Source: an uncultured Collinsella sp. (GTDB lineage: Bacteria; Actinomycetota; Coriobacteriia; Coriobacteriales; Coriobacteriaceae). From it: a DNA stretch of 64,000 bases. The position numbers were made by a program, and so were the translations under genes. The notes under the pieces were generated by a model, which saw only the letters and a program-made list of their open reading frames with translations, was not told the DNA's origin and searched no databases. The DNA lies in assembly GCA_902496945.1 (NCBI GenBank), contig CABVDE010000003.1, forward strand, positions 14,833 through 78,832. The letters are read 5' to 3'. Below, one piece after another: positions 16,265 through 24,576 of the stretch. How positions within the stretch are numbered: the first letter of the stretch is position 1; every line of letters starts with the position of its first letter.

Positions 16265-16861
16265 GTGTTTGGTATTGGAGAGGGTGAGCTCGCGATCATC
16301 GTGGTCTTCGGCTTTTTGCTGTTTGGCCCGGATAAGCTCCCGCAGATGGGCCGCACGATCGGCCGTGCCATCCGTCAGTTCCGCGAGACGCAGGAAAAGA
16401 TGACGGCCGTTGTTCAGTCCGAGATTATCGATCCGGTGAGCGAGGCCGCGTCGGCCCCGGTCAAGCCCAAGAAGGCCGCTGCTGTCGACGATGATTCCGA
16501 TGCGGACGAGGATGCTGCCGAGACGGCAGCGCCCGCCAAGAAGGAGACCTTTGCCGAGCGTCGCGCCCGTCTTGCTGCCGAGAAGGCCGCAAGCGAGGGC
16601 GCTGCTGAGGGCGAGAATGCTGCCGAGGAGCCTGCGACCGAGGGTGCCGACGCCGGGTCTGCCGATGCCGCCGTCGAGTCCGAGCCCGCCGCAGAGCCGG
16701 AGTCCAAGCCCGAGCCCGAGCCGGCAGAGCCCACGACGGCTGATCTCTACGCCCGTCGTCCCCGCAAGCGCAAGGCCGTCGTCGACCAACTCGCTCGCGA
16801 GCTCGAGGCCGAGGACGAGGCCGCCGCTGCCGCCGACGCCCCGAAGGGAGGCGATGAGTAA
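16265..16861 (+). CDS. tatA: Twin-arginine translocase subunit TatA/TatB
   Basis: One N-terminal membrane helix (FGIGEGELAIIVVFGFLLFGPDKLPQMG), then an amphipathic helix (GRTIGRAIRQFRETQ) as in TatA/TatB. A long acidic, Ala/Glu/Pro-rich tail of about 130 residues ends in a basic patch (YARRPRKRKAVVD). The start is taken as GTG at 16265, five bases after GGAGG; the in-frame reading from 16220 adds 15 unlikely residues. The stop overlaps the tatC start by one base. With TatC it forms the pore that exports folded cofactor proteins. Whether it acts as TatA or TatB cannot be decided; the long tail is more like TatB. Confidence 0.9.
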   Translation: MFGIGEGELAIIVVFGFLLFGPDKLPQMGRTIGRAIRQFRETQEKMTAVVQSEIIDPVSEAASAPVKPKKAAAVDDDSDADEDAAETAAPAKKETFAERRARLAAEKAASEGAAEGENAAEEPATEGADAGSADAAVESEPAAEPESKPEPEPAEPTTADLYARRPRKRKAVVDQLARELEAEDEAAAAADAPKGGDE

Positions 16862-17652
16862 TGCCTATCGGACCCGCGCGTATGCCGCTCTTCGATCACC
16901 TGGGAGAGCTCCGTCGCCGCCTGACCATCGTGGTCGTCTCGGTGTTTGCCGCCGCTATCGTGCTGTATTTTGCCACGCCCGTGGTGCTCGACATCTTGGA
17001 AGACCCCATCCGCTCCTTTGTGCCGGACGGTAAGTTCTACATCACAACCACGCTCGGCGGCTTTGGCCTGCGCTTCTCGCTGGCCATCAAGATGGCCGTG
17101 GTCATGTGCACACCCATGATCATCTGGCAGATTCTGGCATTTTTCCTGCCGGCACTGCGTCCCAACGAGCGCAAATGGGTCGTGCCCACGGTGCTCGCCT
17201 CGACGGTGTTGTTCTTCCTGGGCGCCATCTTCTGCTATTTCATCATCATTCCTGCGGGCTTTGAGTGGCTCATCGGCGAGACCTCGGCCGTCGCCACGGC
17301 GCTGCCCGATCTGGAGAACTACGTCAACATGGAGCTGCTCTTTATGATCGGCTTTGGTGTGGCGTTTGAGCTGCCGCTCATCATCTTCTACCTGTCCGTC
17401 TTCCATATTGTGTCCTATGCGGCCTTCCGCAGCGCCTGGCGTTACGTATACGTTGGCCTGCTTGCGGGCTCGGCTGTGATTACGCCCGACGGCTCGCCCG
17501 TTACGCTGGGTCTCATGTATGGCGCCCTGCTCTCGCTCTACGAGATTTCGCTCGCCATCGCTCGCGTGGTCATTACCGCGCGCGAGGGCAAGGAGGGCTT
17601 GTTTGTGAGCCGTCTGGACCTGTTCTCGGACGACGAGGACGACGAGGAGTAA
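16861..17652 (+). CDS. tatC: Twin-arginine translocase subunit TatC
   Basis: A 263-aa six-helix membrane protein that recognises the RR signal. The conserved cytoplasmic N-terminus is MPLFDHLGELRRRL, followed by helices including FATPVVLDILEDPI, PNERKWVVPTVLASTVLFFLGAIFCYFIIIPAGFEWL and GFGVAFELPLIIFYLSV, with the conserved Glu in FELP. The C-terminus is acidic (SDDEDDEE). The gene overlaps tatA and is 6 bp from hypA. The arrangement fits export of a folded metalloenzyme such as a hydrogenase. Confidence 0.95.
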   Translation: MPIGPARMPLFDHLGELRRRLTIVVVSVFAAAIVLYFATPVVLDILEDPIRSFVPDGKFYITTTLGGFGLRFSLAIKMAVVMCTPMIIWQILAFFLPALRPNERKWVVPTVLASTVLFFLGAIFCYFIIIPAGFEWLIGETSAVATALPDLENYVNMELLFMIGFGVAFELPLIIFYLSVFHIVSYAAFRSAWRYVYVGLLAGSAVITPDGSPVTLGLMYGALLSLYEISLAIARVVITAREGKEGLFVSRLDLFSDDEDDEE

Positions 17653-17658
17653 ATCGGT

Positions 17659-18015
17659 ATGCACGAGGTTGGCATTGTCAACGGCATACTCGATACAGTG
17701 ATTCGCGCGGCGCGTGGGGCGGGTGCCTCACGCGCCGTTTTGGTAACGCTGCGTATCGGGGATATGACCGAGGTCGTTCGCGAGGCGCTCGACTTTGCCT
17801 GGGAGACATTTCGCGACGAGGACCCGCTCACACAAGGCTGCGAGCTTGCCGTAGAGGAGATTCATCCGCAAAGCGAATGCCTAGACTGCGGCGAGGTCTT
17901 CGACCACGACCGCTTCCACTGCCGCTGTCCTCAGTGCGGCGGCGCCAATGTGCGCCTGCTGCACGGCCGCGAGCTCGACATTGCGAGGATCGAGATCGAA
18001 ACCCCCGACGATTAA
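17659..18015 (+). CDS. hypA: Hydrogenase nickel-insertion chaperone HypA
   Basis: A 118-aa protein with the N-terminal nickel-binding MHE motif and a zinc ribbon of two Cys pairs (CLDCG and CRCPQCG, about residues 73-94). It hands nickel to the large subunit of [NiFe]-hydrogenase together with HypB. It lies between tatC and hypB, all in the same direction, suggesting one operon for maturation and export. No hydrogenase structural gene or hypCDEF is in the window. Confidence 0.93.
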   Translation: MHEVGIVNGILDTVIRAARGAGASRAVLVTLRIGDMTEVVREALDFAWETFRDEDPLTQGCELAVEEIHPQSECLDCGEVFDHDRFHCRCPQCGGANVRLLHGRELDIARIEIETPDD

Positions 18016-18070
18016 CCCGCTAGCCATCTGGCGATGGGGTATAAAGGGGCAAAAGTAAGGAGCGCTAAGT

Positions 18071-18754
18071 ATGGCCGAGAAAACGATTGATATCGCATCG
18101 CCGATCCTATCGCGCAACGAGCGCCTGGCAGATCAGCTGCGTCAGCGATTCACAGAGACAAACACCTACGTGATCAACGTCTTGTCGAGTCCCGGCTCGG
18201 GCAAGACCACCACGATCCTGGGCACCAACGAGCGCCTGCGCGACAAAGCCGGCCTGTGTTGCGCCGTCATCGAGGGCGATATCGCCTCGGACGTCGACGC
18301 CATCACCATGAAGGAAGCCGGCATGCCCGCCATCCAGATCAACACGGGCGGCCTGTGCCACCTCGAGGGCAACATGATCATGGAGGCCGTCGACGCCTTC
18401 GACCAGGCGGTAGGTCTGGACAGCATCGACGTCATCTTTATCGAGAACGTGGGCAACCTGGTCTGCCCAGTCGACTTTGACCTGGGCGAGAACCTGTCCA
18501 TCATGATCCTCTCGGTGCCCGAGGGCGACGACAAGCCTATCAAGTACCCGGGCATCTTCCAGCATGCCGGCGCGCAGCTGCTCAACAAGGTCGACGTTGC
18601 CCCGGCTTTCGATTTTGACATGGATAGGTATACTAAGACACTCGATGACCTCAATCCGCAGGCGCCGCGGTTTGCCGTGAGCGCGCGCAAGGGCGAGGGC
18701 ATGGATGCCTGGTGCGATTGGCTCATCGGGCAGATCGAGCAAGCAAGGGCGTAA
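18071..18754 (+). CDS. hypB: Hydrogenase maturation GTPase HypB
   Basis: A 227-aa SIMIBI GTPase that powers nickel transfer. The P-loop is SSPGSGKTTT (about residues 39-48). EGDIASDVDA, NTGGLCHLEGNM, IENVGNLVCP and NKVDVAP are typical HypB motifs. It lacks the N-terminal CXXCGC nickel site and any His-rich stretch, so it is the minimal form that does not store nickel. Start ATG has AAGGAGCG upstream. It is followed closely by the topoisomerase gene. Confidence 0.95.
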   Translation: MAEKTIDIASPILSRNERLADQLRQRFTETNTYVINVLSSPGSGKTTTILGTNERLRDKAGLCCAVIEGDIASDVDAITMKEAGMPAIQINTGGLCHLEGNMIMEAVDAFDQAVGLDSIDVIFIENVGNLVCPVDFDLGENLSIMILSVPEGDDKPIKYPGIFQHAGAQLLNKVDVAPAFDFDMDRYTKTLDDLNPQAPRFAVSARKGEGMDAWCDWLIGQIEQARA

Positions 18755-18808
18755 ATCGGCCGCCATACGGGCGGGCGTAGCCGCAGAGACACGAGATAGG
18801 AGCCTCTT

Positions 18809-21385
18809 TTGAAGCTCATCATCGCCGAGAAAAACGACGCCGCGCGTCAGATCGCCGAGCGTCTGTCCACGGGCAAACCCAAAAAGGACAAGGTGTACAA
18901 CACCGCTATCTACCGTTTTGAGTGGAAGGGCGAGGAGTGCGTGACCATCGGCCTTGCCGGTCACATCCTGGCGCCCGATTTTTGCGACAGCGTGCTGTTC
19001 GATAAAAAGCTGGGTTGGTATTCGGTGACCGAGGACGGCGAGATGTTGCCGGCCGATATGCCCGATGGCCTGGCGCGCCCGCCCTACGACACCAAGCGCA
19101 AGCCGTTCCTTGCCGATGGCATTTCCATCAAGGGCTGGAAGCTCGAGAGCCTGCCGTATCTCACCTGGGCGCCCGTCATTAAGCTACCGGCCGAGAAGGA
19201 GCTCATTCGTTCGCTCAAGAACCTCGCCAAAAAGTCCGACAGCGTCATCATCGCCACGGACTTCGACCGCGAGGGCGAGCTGATCGGCTCGGACGCTCTC
19301 AACAAGGTGCGCGAGGTTGCGCCGGACTTGCCGGTTGCCCGCGCCCAGTATTCTTCGTTTACCAAGGCCGAGATCACGCAGGCCTTCGATAACCTCGTCT
19401 CGCTCGACCAGAACCTGGCCGACGCCGGCGAGAGCCGTCAGCACATCGACCTCATTTGGGGTGCGGTGCTCACGCGCTACCTGACGCTCGCCAAGTTTGG
19501 CGGCTTTGGCAACGTGCGCTCCGCCGGCCGCGTGCAGACGCCGACGCTCGCCCTGGTGGTCGAGCGCGAGCGCGAGCGCATGGCGTTTGTGCCCGAGGAC
19601 TATTGGCAGATTCGCGGCATGGGTGCTGCGCAGGGTGCCGCCGAGGACGATCGCTTTAAGATTGCGCACAAGACGGCGCGTTTTACCGACAAGGATGCTG
19701 CCGAGACGGCGTACGGTCACGTTGACGGTGCCAAGACGGCGACCGTTGCCGCGGTGACCAAGCGATCCCGCAAGCAGCAGCCGCCCACGCCGTTTGCGAC
19801 GACCTCGCTGCAGGCTGCCGCCGCGGCCGAGGGTATCTCTCCCGCGCGTACCATGCGCATCGCCGAGTCCCTCTACATGGCGGGCCTCATCAGCTACCCG
19901 CGTGTCGACAACACCGTGTACCCCACGACGCTCGATCTGGGCGCCGTGGTGAGCGACCTGGCAAAGATCAACCCGGCGCTGGCGCCTGTGTGCAAAAAGG
20001 TGCTCGCCGGCCCCATGAAGCCCACGCGCGGCAAGGTCGAGACTACCGACCACCCGCCTATCTACCCCACGGGCGAGGGCGATCCGTCCACGCTCGACGG
20101 CGGCCAGCGCAAGCTTTACGACCTCATCGCCCGCCGCTTCCTAGCGACGCTTATGGGCCCCGCGACCATCGAGAACACTAAGCTCGAGCTCGACGTCAAC
20201 GGCGAGCCGTTTGTGGCTTCGGGCGACGTGCTCGTGACCCCGGGCTTCCGCGAGGCCTATCCGTACGGCCTTAAGCGCGATGAGCAGATGCCGCCGCTGG
20301 AACAGGGCGATACGGTCGATGTGTTCGACATTAAGCTCGAGGCCAAGCAGACCGAGCCGCCCGCGCGCTACAGCCAGGGCAAGCTCGTGCAGGAGATGGA
20401 AAAGCGCGGCCTGGGCACCAAGTCCACGCGTGCGAGCATCATCGAGCGCCTGTACGCCGTGCGCTATCTCAAAAACGACCCCGTTGAGCCGAGCCAGCTG
20501 GGCATCGCCATCATCGACGCGCTCACGCAGTTTGCCCCGCGCATCACGAGCCCCGATATGACCAGTGAGCTCGACGGCGACATGACCCGCGTGGAGCGCG
20601 GCGAGGACACCGAAGGGCATGTCGTGACGCACTCGCGCGCGCTGCTGGCCGGCGTGCTCGACGAGCTGCTCAAACATACGCAGGAGCTGGGCGACGCCAT
20701 CAGCGACGCCGTCACGGCCGATGCACGCGTGGGCGCCTGCCCCAAGTGCGGCAAGGACCTGGTTATGAAGACAAGCGCCAAGACCCGCGGCAGCTTTATC
20801 GGCTGCATGGGCTGGCCCGACTGCGACGTGACCTATCCGGTGCCGAGCGGCGTCAAGGTGAGCCCGCTCGAGGGTGAGGCGGCCGTGTGCCCCGAGTGCG
20901 GCGCGCCGCGTATTAAGTGCCAGCCGTTCCGCCAGAAGGCCTTCGAGATTTGCGTGAACCCGACGTGCCCCACCAACTACGAGCCCGATCTTAAGGTGGG
21001 CGAGTGCAAGGTGTGTGCCGAGGCCGGACGTCACGGCGACCTGATCGCGCACAAGAGCGAGAAGAGCGGCAAGCGCTTTATCCGATGCACCAACTACGAT
21101 GACTGCGGCGTGAGCTATCCTCTGCCGGCGCGCGGTAAGCTCGAGGCGACGGGTGAGACCTGCCCCGAGTGCGGCGCCCCCATCGTGGTGGTCAACACGG
21201 CGCGCGGTCCGTGGCGCATCTGCGTCAACATGGATTGCCCGACCAAGGAGAAGAAGCCCGCCCGTGGCCGCAAGACCACGACCAAGGCGAGCACGGCAAA
21301 GAAGACGACGGCTGCGAAGAAGACGGCCGCCAAGAAGACTACGGCGAAGAAGTCAACCGCCAAGAAGACCGACGCCGACAAGTAG
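18809..21385 (+). CDS. topA: Archaeal-type DNA topoisomerase I (type IA) with four zinc ribbons and a Lys/Ala tail
   Basis: An 858-aa type IA topoisomerase that relaxes negative supercoils. The Toprim domain has the DFDREGELIG acidic cluster (Asp151, Asp153, Glu155). The catalytic tyrosine is in LISYPRVDN (Tyr363). Blocks such as NLADAGESRQHIDLIWGAVLTRYL and RSAGRVQTPTLALV resemble archaeal TopA more than E. coli TopA. Four Cys4 zinc ribbons (about residues 645-815) precede a 45-residue tail of repeated AKKT/AAKK units like histone H1. The start is TTG at 18809 with ATAGGAG upstream. Confidence 0.92.
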   Translation: MKLIIAEKNDAARQIAERLSTGKPKKDKVYNTAIYRFEWKGEECVTIGLAGHILAPDFCDSVLFDKKLGWYSVTEDGEMLPADMPDGLARPPYDTKRKPFLADGISIKGWKLESLPYLTWAPVIKLPAEKELIRSLKNLAKKSDSVIIATDFDREGELIGSDALNKVREVAPDLPVARAQYSSFTKAEITQAFDNLVSLDQNLADAGESRQHIDLIWGAVLTRYLTLAKFGGFGNVRSAGRVQTPTLALVVERERERMAFVPEDYWQIRGMGAAQGAAEDDRFKIAHKTARFTDKDAAETAYGHVDGAKTATVAAVTKRSRKQQPPTPFATTSLQAAAAAEGISPARTMRIAESLYMAGLISYPRVDNTVYPTTLDLGAVVSDLAKINPALAPVCKKVLAGPMKPTRGKVETTDHPPIYPTGEGDPSTLDGGQRKLYDLIARRFLATLMGPATIENTKLELDVNGEPFVASGDVLVTPGFREAYPYGLKRDEQMPPLEQGDTVDVFDIKLEAKQTEPPARYSQGKLVQEMEKRGLGTKSTRASIIERLYAVRYLKNDPVEPSQLGIAIIDALTQFAPRITSPDMTSELDGDMTRVERGEDTEGHVVTHSRALLAGVLDELLKHTQELGDAISDAVTADARVGACPKCGKDLVMKTSAKTRGSFIGCMGWPDCDVTYPVPSGVKVSPLEGEAAVCPECGAPRIKCQPFRQKAFEICVNPTCPTNYEPDLKVGECKVCAEAGRHGDLIAHKSEKSGKRFIRCTNYDDCGVSYPLPARGKLEATGETCPECGAPIVVVNTARGPWRICVNMDCPTKEKKPARGRKTTTKASTAKKTTAAKKTAAKKTTAKKSTAKKTDADK

Positions 21386-21417
21386 CGGCGCAGTCGAAAC
21401 ATTGCCCAAAACAAAAG

Positions 21418-21453
21418 CGAGCGAGGACCCCACGATCCTCGCTCGTTTTTTTT
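21418..21453 (+). terminator. Intrinsic terminator of topA
   Basis: CGAGCGAGGA (21418-21427) pairs with TCCTCGCTCG (21436-21445), followed by eight T residues. Confidence 0.92.
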
Positions 21454-21464
21454 GACCGGCGGCT

Positions 21465-21520
21465 CGGCAGTTAGGGACGTTCTTTTTCTGCCGGCAGTAT
21501 AAGAACGTCTCTAACTGCCG
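21465..21520. repeat. 56-bp palindrome between convergent genes
   Basis: CGGCAGTTAGGGACGTTCTT (21465-21484) is mirrored by AAGAACGTCTCTAACTGCCG (21501-21520) with one mismatch. It lies between the topA terminator and the minus-strand zinc-ribbon gene. The arms are longer than a terminator needs, and no typical T-run follows. Confidence 0.75.
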
Positions 21521-21539
21521 GCTCGGGAACGACAAAGCG

Positions 21540-22514
21540 CTAGTTTACCTCGATGGGCTTGGCGTCGGGATAGCGCTGCTCAAAGTCCAAGCGGTACTTG
21601 TTGTCATTGGTGCCCGCCACGTTGTCGCGCGACAGCGGCGCCACAATCTCGTCCTTATGGTCCGCGGGCTTTGCGTACTTTAGGCTAATCTCCCAAGCAT
21701 CACAGATCACGTCGATGCGGTGGTCCAGGTCATCGTACAGGGCAATGATGTCTTTCCACGAGCTGTAGTTCTTAGAACTTGTGGGAACATCTAGGTCCTC
21801 GACAATGTCGTAATACTGTTCGATGGTGTCCTCCGTGCGCTCGGCGACGTCGGCGAGATTTTGACGGGTGGTGTAATCCTCTTCCAGATAACTGCCATTG
21901 AACGCCTCTGCGCAGGCGCGGACCTGGCTATCGAGATCTTCGAGCAGATCGTAGTATTCGCTCAGTCGTCGGTAGAGGTTCTGCTCGGAGAGCGTTGCTT
22001 CGCCGCCATCCTCGTCGTCATCGTCGTAAAGGCTATTGGGGTCACCGAGGGGCTTAAAGTCATCGTCATCGATATCGCGGTGCAGCTTAGCTGCTTCGGC
22101 AGTTGTCTGTGTGGCAGCGTTGTCGAAAGGCTTGATCACAAAGAAAATGACCAGGGCGATGATGATCACCACCAGCACAACGATAACGGCGATAAGCGGC
22201 CCAGTGCTGTTCTTTTTGGGAGTGGCTGCCTGTGGCGAAACGGGTGTGGATGTGGGCACCGGCTGCTGTTGGGGCGAGGTGTTCGCGACAGGCATGCGCT
22301 GTGTGGTCTCGACTGCAGCGGCACCTGCGGCAGGGTCGGGACGATAGGAGAGGGGGTCGTCCGGTTTGGCTTGCGGCGTATCGAGGGAACCGGTCTGCTC
22401 AAACGCGGGCTGGCTATCGTTCGCGGCTGTTTGCTCAACGGGTGAGCCGCAAGAGGTGCAGAACTTGGCATCGTCCGCAAGCAGCTTGCCGCACGAGGCG
22501 CAATACCGAGACAT
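21540..22514 (-). CDS. Zinc-ribbon membrane-anchored protein, unknown function
   Basis: A 324-aa protein. The N-terminus is a short zinc ribbon (MSRYCASCGKLLADDAKFCTSCG). It is followed by a Pro/Gln/Thr-rich linker, one strong membrane helix (GPLIAVIVVLVVIIIALVIFFV, about residues 112-133) and an extracytoplasmic region rich in Asp, Glu and Tyr. The ATG at 22514 has AAAGGAG upstream, better than the ATG at 22532. Proteins with this layout are common in Coriobacteriia and Firmicutes but mostly uncharacterised. Function unknown. Confidence 0.8.
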   Translation of the reverse strand: MSRYCASCGKLLADDAKFCTSCGSPVEQTAANDSQPAFEQTGSLDTPQAKPDDPLSYRPDPAAGAAAVETTQRMPVANTSPQQQPVPTSTPVSPQAATPKKNSTGPLIAVIVVLVVIIIALVIFFVIKPFDNAATQTTAEAAKLHRDIDDDDFKPLGDPNSLYDDDDEDGGEATLSEQNLYRRLSEYYDLLEDLDSQVRACAEAFNGSYLEEDYTTRQNLADVAERTEDTIEQYYDIVEDLDVPTSSKNYSSWKDIIALYDDLDHRIDVICDAWEISLKYAKPADHKDEIVAPLSRDNVAGTNDNKYRLDFEQRYPDAKPIEVN

Positions 22515-22583
22515 TGCCACTCCTTTCGCCACATTTCAATACAATACGACGATTATACCCAGCGCTCAAAAACCCCCCATCAT

Positions 22584-22652
22584 AAGTTGCGGTGAAATAC
22601 GGACTGTTGGACGGCCCTAGGGCTGTAACCAGTCCCTATTTCACCGCAACTT
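22584..22652. repeat. 69-bp palindrome between divergent genes
   Basis: AAGTTGCGGTGAAATAC (from 22584) is mirrored by ATTTCACCGCAACTT (ending 22652). The inner GGACT/AGTCC extends each arm to about 22 bp with two mismatches. It lies upstream of tmk and of the minus-strand zinc-ribbon gene, so it is not a terminator for either. Confidence 0.75.
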
Positions 22653-22763
22653 TGGAGGGACGCCTCGATGGCTAGGTCGGATTTGGGACGCGCCGGACGC
22701 TGGGGTATCATGACTTGGTTGATATATCTGCATTTTCGCGCCTTGTAGGAAGGGGCTGCGCCC

Positions 22764-23447
22764 ATGGCTTTTGAGCCCGCTCAACATAGCTTTATCACGC
22801 TCGAGGGCGTCGACGGCGCCGGCAAGTCCACGCAGGCGCGCCTGCTGGCCCGTGCGTTCGAGCTCGCTGGCTACCAGGTTGTGAGCCTGCGCGAGCCGGG
22901 CGGCACTGCCATCAGCGAAAAGATCCGCGCCCTACTGCTCGACCCCGCCAATACGGCGATGGGTGACACCTGCGAGCTGCTGCTGTACGAGGCCGCACGC
23001 GCCCAGCTGGTGCACGAGGTCATCGCGCCCGCCCTTGCGGCCGGCAAGGTGGTCCTGTGCGACCGCTTCTACGATTCCACGACCTGCTACCAGGCGTTTG
23101 CCGATGGTCTCGACCGCCAGATGGTGCGCGATGCCAACAACTTGGCCGTCGCGGGAACACACCCGGCGCTCACGCTCGTCTATCGCATCACGCCCGAGCA
23201 GGCGGCACTGCGCATGGCCGCCCGTGGTGCGGCCGACCGCATGGAGGCAAAGGGCATGGCGTTCCAGGAGCGTGTTTACCAGGGTTTTTGCGCCATTGCC
23301 GCCGAGGAACCAAACCGCGTAAAGCTCATCGACGCGACTGCGTCCATCGAGGACGTCTTCGCGAAAACGGTAGAACAGGTTCGCATGTACGGCCTCGACA
23401 TTCCCCAAGATGCCGTCACCGCCGCGCTTGCCCAGGAGGCCGAGTAG
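22764..23447 (+). CDS. tmk: Thymidylate kinase
   Basis: Phosphorylates dTMP to dTDP for DNA synthesis. The P-loop is EGVDGAGKST (residues 14-23). LREPGGTAISEKIR is the DRX-type dTMP contact, VLCDRFYDSTTCYQA the second conserved block, and AARGAADRMEAKG the lid. Length 227 aa is normal. The next gene, holB, starts 2 bp after its stop with a Shine-Dalgarno inside the tmk end. Confidence 0.95.
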   Translation: MAFEPAQHSFITLEGVDGAGKSTQARLLARAFELAGYQVVSLREPGGTAISEKIRALLLDPANTAMGDTCELLLYEAARAQLVHEVIAPALAAGKVVLCDRFYDSTTCYQAFADGLDRQMVRDANNLAVAGTHPALTLVYRITPEQAALRMAARGAADRMEAKGMAFQERVYQGFCAIAAEEPNRVKLIDATASIEDVFAKTVEQVRMYGLDIPQDAVTAALAQEAE

Positions 23448-23448
23448 C

Positions 23449-24576
23449 ATGGCCCCCGCTCAGGCAAGCCTGCTGGCAAAGCTCGACACCCAAGAGCGCG
23501 TACGCGACTTTTTGACCAACGCTGTCGCCAGCGGTCGCGCATCGCATGCGTACCTGTTTTTGGGCGCTCCCGGCGCCGGCAAGCTCGACGCCGCATGGGC
23601 GCTCGCCCAGGCCTTCCTGTGCGAGCAGGACGGCTGCGGTTCGTGCGACAGCTGCGTGCGCGTCGCCCGCCATACGCATCCCGACGTGCACTATTGCACG
23701 CCCGAGAGCGCCACAGGCTACCTCATCGCCCAGACCCGCGAGCTACTCGACGACGTGCCCCTCGCACCTATTCGCGCCAAGGCCAAGGTCTACATCATCG
23801 ACCGCGCCGAGCAGCTGCGCGCCAACACCGCCAACGCGTTGCTCAAAACGCTTGAGGAGCCGCCCGAGGACGTCATGTTCATCTTGCTGGGTACCTCGGC
23901 CGACGTAATGCTGCCCACCATCGTGAGCCGCTGTCAGTGCGTGCCGTTTCGGCTCGTGTCGCCCACTGTGGCCGCGCAAGCCGTGAGCCGCGCCACCGGC
24001 CAGGACATCGCGCGTTGCCGCATGGCCGTCGCTGTGGCGGGGAGCCCCACGCGCGGCATCGAGTTCCTTAAGAGCGCCGAGCGCCGGGACGCCCGCCGTC
24101 AGATGGTCCGCGCCATCGATTCGCTCATCGCCGCCGACGAGGCCGACGTGCTCAGCCGCGCAAAATCGCTCATCGTCGCCGTCAAGGCGCCGCTCGCCGA
24201 GGTCAAATCCACGCAGGAAAAGGTGCTCGAGCAAAACGCCGACTACCTGTCGCGTGGAGCATTGAAGCAGCTTGAGGACCGCAACAAGCGCGAACTCAAC
24301 GCGCGCGAGCGTTCGGGTATCATGGAAGCGCTGGCGAGCGCGCGGACGCTCATGCGCGACGTGCTGCTTACGCTTCAGGACGAGGCGGCCGACGTGGTGA
24401 ACGAGGACGTGCGCGACACGATCGGTCGGCTTGCCGCCGCGACGAGTATTGCGGGTGCCACCCAGGCGCTCGAGGCGGTTGCAACCGCCGAGCGCAACAT
24501 CGCCAGAAACGTTACTCCCCAGCTGGCCATCGAGGTCATGCTGTTCGATATCAGGAAGGCACTGAAATGCCGTTAG
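23449..24576 (+). CDS. holB: DNA polymerase III delta' subunit
   Basis: A 375-aa clamp-loader subunit. The AAA+ fold starts SHAYLFLGAPGAGKLDAAWALA; the P-loop ends in Leu-Asp instead of Ser/Thr, as expected for a delta' that does not hydrolyse ATP. Zinc cysteines are Cys58, Cys63, Cys66 and Cys69. IIDRAEQLRANTANALLKTLEEPPEDVMFIL and TIVSRCQ match the family. The start is the ATG at 23449 with AGGAGG in the tmk end. It overlaps the next gene by 10 bp. Confidence 0.92.
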   Translation: MAPAQASLLAKLDTQERVRDFLTNAVASGRASHAYLFLGAPGAGKLDAAWALAQAFLCEQDGCGSCDSCVRVARHTHPDVHYCTPESATGYLIAQTRELLDDVPLAPIRAKAKVYIIDRAEQLRANTANALLKTLEEPPEDVMFILLGTSADVMLPTIVSRCQCVPFRLVSPTVAAQAVSRATGQDIARCRMAVAVAGSPTRGIEFLKSAERRDARRQMVRAIDSLIAADEADVLSRAKSLIVAVKAPLAEVKSTQEKVLEQNADYLSRGALKQLEDRNKRELNARERSGIMEALASARTLMRDVLLTLQDEAADVVNEDVRDTIGRLAAATSIAGATQALEAVATAERNIARNVTPQLAIEVMLFDIRKALKCR

